The notes beneath the pieces are model-generated. The model saw only the letters and a list, made by a program, of their open reading frames with translations, had not been told where the DNA came from and ran no database searches. 29,827 nt of DNA from UBA1081 sp964443825 (GTDB taxonomy: Bacteria > Bacillota > Clostridia > Oscillospirales > Acutalibacteraceae). Positions 24,270-29,827 of this stretch are shown in pieces. Every line of letters begins with the position of its first letter. The stretch's first letter is position 1. The stretch is from NCBI GenBank assembly GCA_964443825.1, contig CAYUEV010000019.1, forward strand, positions 1-29,827, in the 5' to 3' direction. The translations under genes and the position numbers were made by a program.

Positions 24270-25454
24270 TTACGCTTTTTTAACGCGCTTTGATTTAATC
24301 TCTCCCGCTTTAGTGAGCGCGGCTTTTGTGATTAAAGGTCCTGTAAGTTCGTAAACGAGCGTCGCGCTTAAAACGACGGCTCTTATCTGCTCGCCGTAAT
24401 CGGGCAGAATCGATATTACAAGCTGGCTCATAGCGATAGCCACGCCCGCTTGAGGGATTAAGGTAAACCCTAAATATTTTCTGATATTTTTTTCGGCTTT
24501 AACGATAGTCGACCCGACCGACGCGCCGACATATTTGCCGAGCGTTCTCGCCAATAAATAAACGACGCCGATTAAACCTATCTGCGGGATAACCGAGAGG
24601 TTTAATTCCGCTCCCGATATTACAAAAAACAGCAGGAACAGAGGAGGAGTCCATCTGTCGCAAACGTCGAGCATTTTATCGCTTTCGGTAGAGATATTCA
24701 CCATGACGGCGCTGTTCATCATGCAAACTAAAAGCGACGATAAGTCGAATTTATCCGACAGCCCTACGCAAAGGAAAATAGAGCATACTATTACGGAAAT
24801 CCTGTTTGCCCTAGATTTAAAGAATTTAGCGCAAAGGGAAACCACGAATCCCACTAAAGAGCCTAAAATGAGCGACAGGCCGATTTCTCTTACGGGGTCG
24901 AGAATCATGGCGCCTAAAGAAAGCCGGGATCCGTTGGCTATAACGGCGGCTATCGAGGTCATCACCGAAAACAGGATTATGCACACGGCGTCGTCCATCG
25001 CGACTACCGGCAAAAGCATCCTTGTAACAGGCCCGTCCGCGTTATATTGCCTGGCGACAAGTAAGGTCGTGGCGGGAGCGGTCGCCGCGGCTATCGCCCC
25101 TAACGAGAGCGACACGGGGAGGGGGAAGCGGAACAAAAGAAGCGAAACCGTTACAAATAGAGAAGCCGTGCAGCTTTCAAAAAGCGTTATGACTAAAACT
25201 TTAGACCCGATAGCTTTTATATTGGAAATTTTAAACGAGCCGCCTATTGAAAACGCTATAAAACCGAGAGCGACGTCGGTAATAACGCCCATTTGCTCCA
25301 CGGCTTCGGCGGTTAAAAGATTTAAGACGTAAGGCCCCGCCAAAAGCCCTGCCAAAAGGTAACCCGTTACGTTGGGAAGATTGATTTTTTTAACGATGCG
25401 GTTAAATATAAGCCCCATCGTCATGGCGATTGAAAGAAACAATAAAGAAGACAT
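24270..25454 (-). CDS. CPA2-family cation:proton antiporter
   Basis: 394 residues, nearly all membrane, with about 12 hydrophobic segments. The unwound-helix motif ATAPATTLLVARQYNADGP (about 124-142) and the ion-site pair D154-D155 in PVVAMDDAVCIILF are those of KefB/NapA-type Na+ or K+/H+ exchangers. No C-terminal TrkA-N/RCK domain is present, so regulation by NAD-type ligands is missing; the adjacent PII-like protein may fill that role (inference). The ATG at 25454 has no Shine-Dalgarno; the sequence before it is A/T only. The ion cannot be told from the sequence. Confidence 0.88.
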   Translation of the reverse strand: MSSLLFLSIAMTMGLIFNRIVKKINLPNVTGYLLAGLLAGPYVLNLLTAEAVEQMGVITDVALGFIAFSIGGSFKISNIKAIGSKVLVITLFESCTASLFVTVSLLLFRFPLPVSLSLGAIAAATAPATTLLVARQYNADGPVTRMLLPVVAMDDAVCIILFSVMTSIAAVIANGSRLSLGAMILDPVREIGLSLILGSLVGFVVSLCAKFFKSRANRISVIVCSIFLCVGLSDKFDLSSLLVCMMNSAVMVNISTESDKMLDVCDRWTPPLFLLFFVISGAELNLSVIPQIGLIGVVYLLARTLGKYVGASVGSTIVKAEKNIRKYLGFTLIPQAGVAIAMSQLVISILPDYGEQIRAVVLSATLVYELTGPLITKAALTKAGEIKSKRVKKA

Positions 25455-25490
25455 AGAAATTAATATAATGAATTTTGGATTTTAGCTTAG

Positions 25491-25510
25491 AAAAAGCCCT
25501 AAAAAAGGGC
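25491..25510 (-). terminator. Short hairpin with U-tract between PII-like and antiporter genes
   Basis: On the - strand GCCCT and AGGGC (a 5-bp stem with a five-base T loop) are followed by five Ts. It is weak and could give partial termination, lowering antiporter expression relative to the PII-like gene. Confidence 0.5.
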
Positions 25511-25543
25511 GTGCGGCGTTTAAATTGTAAAGCTTATGGCGGG

Positions 25544-25891
25544 TTAATCTTTTGTTACAAGACCCATGGCGCTTGATATAGGCAGGGTAAACACGATTCC
25601 CGTGTTGGGATTTTCAATTCCGCCCACTGATTTATCAATTATTTTTTTAGCTTTCTCTATTTTATCGTCAGGCAGAACCGCGAACATCATTTTGGATTCT
25701 TTTTTAGACTGACCTAAAATATATCTTAAACTCCCGAAAATAGGGGGAGGCTCGACGTTGGATTTGTCGATTACGTTCAAAGCCCCTTCGCAGTTTATGA
25801 CGGTCGGATCTCCAAGTCCTTCGCCCACCATGGCGGAAACTATCCCCGGCATACATTCGGTTTTTGTGAGAATAAGCACAAGCAGCTGCAT
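25544..25891 (-). CDS. PII-like signalling protein
   Basis: 115 residues with the ferredoxin-like trimer fold expected of the PII superfamily: a starting strand MQLLVLILTK, the helix and strand after it, a variable T-loop region (about 38-60) and a terminal strand preceded by NPNTGIVFTLPI, which replaces the GdGkIFv of canonical GlnB/GlnK. The GlnB uridylylation tyrosine motif is absent. AAAGGA lies 8 bases before the ATG. It is placed 5' of the antiporter on the same strand, suggesting that it senses a nucleotide or ion and gates that transporter; the ligand is unknown. I am sure of the superfamily, less so of any subgroup. Confidence 0.8.
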   Translation of the reverse strand: MQLLVLILTKTECMPGIVSAMVGEGLGDPTVINCEGALNVIDKSNVEPPPIFGSLRYILGQSKKESKMMFAVLPDDKIEKAKKIIDKSVGGIENPNTGIVFTLPISSAMGLVTKD

Positions 25892-25931
25892 AACCCCAAT
25901 CCTTTCCCGTTTTACGCGATTCCACTAAGGT

Positions 25932-25960
25932 ATTCTACATCATTTTTTCCATTTATGCAA
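25932..25960 (-). promoter_or_regulatory. Promoter of the PII-like gene and probably the minus-strand run
   Basis: Read on the - strand: TTGCAT (25960-25955), 17-bp spacer, TAGAAT (25937-25932). Both boxes are near consensus with ideal spacing, about 40 bases before the PII-like ATG. Confidence 0.75.
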
Positions 25961-26178
25961 TATGATATTATTATGAATCTGTAAAATATTTGGTTTTCGT
26001 TATGTCGCAAAAACTCCCGGCAAACGCTCTCTCGTCCGTTCGCGACGTTTTTAATTTGTTGTTTGGTTTTATGAAACGGGATTACAATAAATCTAATGTT
26101 ATATTTAGTAAATATTACAGTTTTTCGTATTAAAGCTTGTTAATTATCATGAAATTACATAAAATTTATATTTTGGTA

Positions 26179-26237
26179 TTTACATTCGGGGGGGGGTATA
26201 TAATGACATTGACGTTTATTATAGCGTGTCGTACAAA
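26179..26237 (+). promoter_or_regulatory. Promoter region of the protease, two candidates
   Basis: Candidate 1: TTTACA (26179-26184) and TATAAT (26199-26204), spacer only 14 bp and containing the G9 run. Candidate 2: TTGACG (26209-26214) and TACAAA (26232-26237) with a 17-bp spacer, its -10 being weaker. I cannot choose between them from the sequence. Confidence 0.5.
26188..26196 (+). repeat. Poly-G tract (G9)
   Basis: Nine consecutive G residues between the -35 and -10 elements of promoter candidate 1. Adding three G's would bring the spacer to 17 bp. Confidence 0.95.
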
Positions 26238-26260
26238 AAACAAGAAGAGGAGCGCTTTAA

Positions 26261-29200
26261 GTGAAAAAATTACTTAAAAGAATTATCCCGATAGCGGTCG
26301 TGATTACTGTTATCGCGGTCTTTTTCACCGTATTTGCGGCGGCGGACGAGGAAGCGGCGTCTGAGAGCGTGCCGACGGACGTTTGTCGTTTAGGCGACGT
26401 AAACGACGACGGTAAAATACAGGCGAGCGACGCGAGAGCCATTTTAAGGTTTAGCGCGAAGCTCGATATGCCTTCCGACGAGCAGCTTATTTTGTCGGAT
26501 CTTTCGCAAAACAAGATTATAGAAGCAAACGACGCGAGGCGGGATTTAAGGATTTCCGCGAATCTTGAGGAGCGTCCCAAACACGTCCCTGGCGACGAAG
26601 CTACTTGCACCGAACCGCAGAAATGTAAAGTTTGCGGAGAGATTCTTGAAGAGGCAAAAGGACATACTCCCGGCGCGGAGGCAACCTGTACCGAACCTCA
26701 GGTCTGCACTGTTTGCGGAGAAGTGTTAGCTGAGGCTAAAGGTCATATTTCAGAACCGAGAATATGCACAAAAGATGAGATTTGTTCAGTTTGCGGAGAA
26801 GTAACGCGCGCCGCAAAGGAACATACATTGGATGAAAACGGAGCTTGCACGGTATGCTCCGAAGTGGATTACGATGAGGACGGAGTTTCCGATTTTGTAG
26901 AAGAAGCAATTGGATTAGATGACACTAGGGCAGATACTGACGAGTTTGATATATATCTTGCTTATAATGCATTAGAAATAGGATACTCAGATGGAGATTA
27001 CTTTAATTCAGTAACAAATAAATTAGATTTACCTGTTTCATACGGGGAAGGAGAGCATGAAGTTGACATAACATGGACTTCGTCTGATTTAAATGTAGTA
27101 TCAGAGAACGGCGATGTTAATCGCCCAATTGAAGATAATGAAAATATTTTAGTAACAGCTACGTTGACTAAAGGAGATTTTTCTCGAACAAAAGAATTTA
27201 ATATCAGAGTAATTAGGGTACAAGAAATTATAAAGTCGGAGATTCACGATAATGATGAAGATGATCTCATCGCTTTAAATGAAAACGCTGAATATGATCT
27301 AGAAATTGGATATAACAATGATAGAACCCAAGCAAATTATATTAGCGGCAAATATAGCGAAATTAACGTAAACTCTATTGATACAGCAGTTTGTTCGATT
27401 TATTCCGTTAAAAGCCTTATTGGTCTTACAGACCCGGATTCAGAACTTACTTTCAGTGCTGTAAATTATGATAAATATACGCTTTCGTATTCATTTGAGC
27501 AAGTTTACAACGATATTTCTATATATGGAAGAACAGTCACTGTGAACGCCGATATTAATTCTGGCGAAACAAGATCTATTAGTTCAAGTGCGCTTTCTAA
27601 TTCTGTGTTAAGTTCTATTTCTCTCACACCAGTTTTATCCATTGAAGAACTGTTAAACAAATACAATACTGACAGCTACGAACTTGTAATTTATTCATTA
27701 GATGAATACGAAGAATCTCCTGTTTTGGCTTATGTTCTTCATAGTGATGGCGAGATAGTCGTAGTTGATGCAAATAATGCAGACGTTTTACTTCAATTTC
27801 AAACAACTAACGACTGGGGGGACTATTCAACAACTGGAAGTGGTAAAACTGAGCTTGGAAATACTGTTACTTTTCCTGTTCAGTTTCACCAGTGGGATTC
27901 ATACTTTTATTTGGAAGATGTTCAAAGGAAAATTTATGTACATGGTGACAAAGCAGGATTAACAGAACATGAATTTAATACCGAATGGGGAGATAAGACT
28001 GCTAATTCGGCTTATACAAATGTTATAGCAGTGTATGATTGGTATAAATCTCATTTAGGCAGGAATTCTATCGACAATAATGGAATGTCAATTATTGTAA
28101 ACATTCATGATTGCAAGAATGAGGGAGTGACTGGTAACGCGCATTGGGAAACAGATAACGAAATGATGTGTTTCTTTGAAAACTATGAAGGAGGGATTCC
28201 GACTACGGCGGCAGGTCTTGACATAATAGCTCATGAAATGACGCATGGAGTTTTTCAACACGTAATCAATGAAAAAAAAGCAGTGCATTTTCCTTATACT
28301 GGCTATACAGGGTCAATAAATGAAGGTTATGCGGATGTTTTTGGATATTTTGTGGATAATGATGACTGGACGATAGGTGAAAAATGGCAAACACTAAGAA
28401 GTTTATATGATCCTGAGTCTATGGGTGCTCCTTCAAAAATGAGCAGTCCAAATTATTATAGAGGAGGAAATCAAAGTGTTCTTGTTCATACTAATTCATC
28501 GATAGTGTATCACGCGGCTTATTTGATGTATACTTACGGAATAAGAGGAAATGAGCTTGAGGAATTGTGGTATAACTCGATGGGAAATGGGTACGATGCC
28601 ACGTCGGATTTTATAACAGTTAGACGTTGTTTAATTCAAGCTGCTAAAAATTTGCATTTTAGCAATGAAGACGTTGCTAAAATTCGAAGAGCCTTTGATA
28701 CAGAAGAAGTGTTTGACAATTCAGGAATTTTATCTGGCAAAATCTGCAAAGCTTCAGATAGAAATATTGCTATTCCTGGGGCGACGATTAATGTTTATAA
28801 GGATGACACGCTTTATACGACGTATACTTCAAATGAAGCTGGGGATTATTCGATAGATATACCTGCAGGAGAGTATTATGTTGAGATAACAGCTGAAGGT
28901 TATATTGATTTCCGTTCATATGCAACTGTCGTAAATGGTGAAAACACATATATGGAAACTTTTCTGCTGGTCGAAGGCGAGGAAGGAGAGATTGGAACTG
29001 CGACGGGGAATATAGTAAATTCTCTTAATAATGTTGGAGTAGGCGACATAACCCTTGCGGTAAGGAAGGACTGGAATAACGCAAAAGAAGATGCGGAAAC
29101 AATTTTAATGTCCTACACAGATGAAAACGGAGATTACTCCATGGATTTACCGATAGGAAACTATACCGTAGTAGTTTCAAAAACGGGTTATCTTACAGGA

Positions 29201-29755
29201 AGGTTTAATATTATAGTTCAGCCCGGAGTTACAGGGAATCAAAACAGTACGATTACTCCCATAATTTCAGGCGACGATTATTTAATTACGTTAGAGTGGG
29301 GTGTAGATCCAAACGACCTCGATTCTCACGTAGTAGGAAAAAATTTGGACGGCGAAACTTTCCATGTATATTTTTCCGATATGACAGCTGTCAATTCTGA
29401 TGGAACTGTAGTTTGTGAACTTGATTATGACGATACCACTAGTTACGGACCTGAGCATATAACATTAGATACCGCATCGGACGAACCATATTACTACTAT
29501 ATTTATAAATATGCAGGTAGCGGAACGGTCGCGCTTTCGGGAGCTAAGATAACTGTATATCAGGGAAATAATTTGATGGCTGTTTTTAATGTTCCTACCG
29601 ATCTCGGAGATGGCGATTATTGGAACGTTTTCGCAATAAAAGATGGTCAGATTATTACTAAAAACACAATTACCGATGAAGCGGATTTAAGTTACGCAAA
29701 CGACAATCCTCCCGCTGGTGGAGGAGAAAGTGGCGGCGGGGGCGGAGCGTGGTAA
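26261..29755 (+). CDS. Secreted dockerin-containing M4 (thermolysin-family) metalloprotease
   Basis: 1164 residues. GTG start with GAGGAG 8 bases upstream. Order: signal peptide (1 to about 27, ending FAAA); dockerin-like pair (44-103; first loop GDVNDDGKIQASDAR good, second SQNKIIEANDAR weak); four Cys-rich repeats (108-201); a Ca-binding DYDEDGVSD segment (203-228); an Ig-like domain (about 255-320); a propeptide-like region ending with a PepSY-type strand (about 485-515); the M4 catalytic domain (about 540-815) with HEMTH (658-662), NEGYADVFG (687-695; E688), VHTNSS (742-747; H743) and NAHW (626-629), so the zinc ligands and catalytic Glu are all present; two carboxypeptidase-regulatory-like domains (about 822-905 and 912-1000); a YfaP-like domain (about 1007-1105); and a Gly-rich tail ending in Trp. 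The catalytic family is certain; target proteins are unknown. No sortase motif is seen. Codon use changes inside the gene. Confidence 0.92.
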   Translation: MKKLLKRIIPIAVVITVIAVFFTVFAAADEEAASESVPTDVCRLGDVNDDGKIQASDARAILRFSAKLDMPSDEQLILSDLSQNKIIEANDARRDLRISANLEERPKHVPGDEATCTEPQKCKVCGEILEEAKGHTPGAEATCTEPQVCTVCGEVLAEAKGHISEPRICTKDEICSVCGEVTRAAKEHTLDENGACTVCSEVDYDEDGVSDFVEEAIGLDDTRADTDEFDIYLAYNALEIGYSDGDYFNSVTNKLDLPVSYGEGEHEVDITWTSSDLNVVSENGDVNRPIEDNENILVTATLTKGDFSRTKEFNIRVIRVQEIIKSEIHDNDEDDLIALNENAEYDLEIGYNNDRTQANYISGKYSEINVNSIDTAVCSIYSVKSLIGLTDPDSELTFSAVNYDKYTLSYSFEQVYNDISIYGRTVTVNADINSGETRSISSSALSNSVLSSISLTPVLSIEELLNKYNTDSYELVIYSLDEYEESPVLAYVLHSDGEIVVVDANNADVLLQFQTTNDWGDYSTTGSGKTELGNTVTFPVQFHQWDSYFYLEDVQRKIYVHGDKAGLTEHEFNTEWGDKTANSAYTNVIAVYDWYKSHLGRNSIDNNGMSIIVNIHDCKNEGVTGNAHWETDNEMMCFFENYEGGIPTTAAGLDIIAHEMTHGVFQHVINEKKAVHFPYTGYTGSINEGYADVFGYFVDNDDWTIGEKWQTLRSLYDPESMGAPSKMSSPNYYRGGNQSVLVHTNSSIVYHAAYLMYTYGIRGNELEELWYNSMGNGYDATSDFITVRRCLIQAAKNLHFSNEDVAKIRRAFDTEEVFDNSGILSGKICKASDRNIAIPGATINVYKDDTLYTTYTSNEAGDYSIDIPAGEYYVEITAEGYIDFRSYATVVNGENTYMETFLLVEGEEGEIGTATGNIVNSLNNVGVGDITLAVRKDWNNAKEDAETILMSYTDENGDYSMDLPIGNYTVVVSKTGYLTGRFNIIVQPGVTGNQNSTITPIISGDDYLITLEWGVDPNDLDSHVVGKNLDGETFHVYFSDMTAVNSDGTVVCELDYDDTTSYGPEHITLDTASDEPYYYYIYKYAGSGTVALSGAKITVYQGNNLMAVFNVPTDLGDGDYWNVFAIKDGQIITKNTITDEADLSYANDNPPAGGGESGGGGGAW
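26582..26863 (+). repeat. Four Cys-rich repeats in the protease
   Basis: About 27-residue units at residues 108-134, 135-161, 162-187 and a short last one at 188-201. Each starts with His and (units 1-3) has C-x5-C-x2-C spacing: H108/C116/C122/C125, H135/C143/C149/C152, H162/C169/C175/C178, H188/C196/C199. One His plus three Cys per unit could bind a metal or pair as disulfides outside the cell. Confidence 0.8.
26755..29000 (+). other. Segment of deviating base and codon use within the protease gene
   Basis: Up to about 26750 the gene uses the GAC, GCG, GGC-rich style of all its neighbours. From there to about 29000 it turns A/T-rich, with Asp mainly GAT, Arg AGA and Leu TTA. The last 750 bases are intermediate. 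This suggests that the Ig-propeptide-protease body has a different origin from the dockerin end (inference). Confidence 0.65.
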
Positions 29756-29827
29756 CGTGCGCGGGACGATTTCTCATAACCTCAAATTTTTTTCAAACAA
29801 TAAAACTTTACCGGTCGCGGGATTACG
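29756..29827. other. Window end after the protease
   Basis: 72 bases follow the protease stop. I see no terminator hairpin with a U-tract and no further gene start before the window ends. Confidence 0.6.

Larger units (their letters stand above)
25892..26260. other. Divergent intergenic region between PII-like gene and protease
   Basis: This 369-base gap holds the - strand promoter at 25932-25960, an AT-rich middle (25961-26170) where I see no gene or structured RNA, then the + strand promoter region with the G9 run and the protease ribosome site GAGGAG (26247-26252). Confidence 0.8.

Noticed and set aside
24703..25332. Open frame of 209 codons on the + strand opposite the antiporter
   Set aside because: It is antisense to a clear membrane protein, rich in Thr/Ser/Pro/Ile as expected for the mirror of a hydrophobic gene, has no ribosome site and no family character.
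26582..26863. Cys-rich repeats as intracellular zinc-finger DNA-binding units
   Set aside because: They follow a signal peptide in an exported protease, so an intracellular DNA-binding role is unlikely.

Overview
The window looks like a chromosomal segment from an uncultured, probably gut-associated member of the Clostridia (Firmicutes). The evidence is moderate to low GC, frequent TTG starts with AGGAGG-like ribosome binding sites, a V/A-type ATPase in place of an F-type enzyme, a comEC-holA pair, a CPA2 antiporter beside a PII-like protein, and a secreted dockerin protein of the DARxxLR type. TGA is used as a stop, so the code is standard bacterial. A run of 100 Ns at 8221-8320 with duplicated flanks marks a draft assembly, probably a metagenome bin.

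Layout, + strand. 294-3156 is a sulfur operon: an O-acetylhomoserine sulfhydrylase-type enzyme, cysteine desulfurase IscS and scaffold IscU. It has a good promoter with an inverted repeat over its -35 box and ends in a clear terminator. 3425-13142 is a nine-gene V/A-ATPase operon in the order G/H, C, I, K, F, E, A, B, D. The same strand continues almost without gaps through an aminotransferase, trpS, a HIT protein, comEC, holA and a small secreted protein (13162-19552), which could all be read from the same transcript. A hairpin terminator follows.

Layout, - strand. From 25891 down to 19631 run a PII-like protein, a CPA2 cation:proton antiporter, a GH109-like NAD-dependent glycosidase, a BadF/BcrA-type sugar kinase, a GH4 6-phospho-glycosidase and an alpha/beta hydrolase. 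GH109 and GH4 both use NAD+ for a redox-assisted elimination mechanism. With a kinase between them they read as one intracellular amino-sugar or disaccharide pathway, although no transporter is present.

Layout, right end. A divergent + strand gene (26261-29755) encodes a 1164-residue secreted M4 (thermolysin-type) metalloprotease. It carries an N-terminal dockerin, Cys-rich CxxC repeats, a Ca-binding repeat, an Ig-like domain and C-terminal carboxypeptidase-regulatory-like domains. Base and codon usage change sharply inside this gene, and a run of nine G lies in its promoter region.

Most notable observations: (1) V-ATPase subunit I is 940 residues because its whole cytoplasmic arm is duplicated in tandem; (2) a 36-bp in-frame tandem repeat at the K/F junction creates a ten-codon minicistron; (3) the G9 tract may make the protease phase-variable; (4) the ComEC C-terminal nuclease-like domain has lost its metal ligands; (5) the PII-like/antiporter pair and the GH109-kinase-GH4 set are coherent, testable modules. 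I did not find a CRISPR array, tRNA, rRNA, insertion sequence or prophage.
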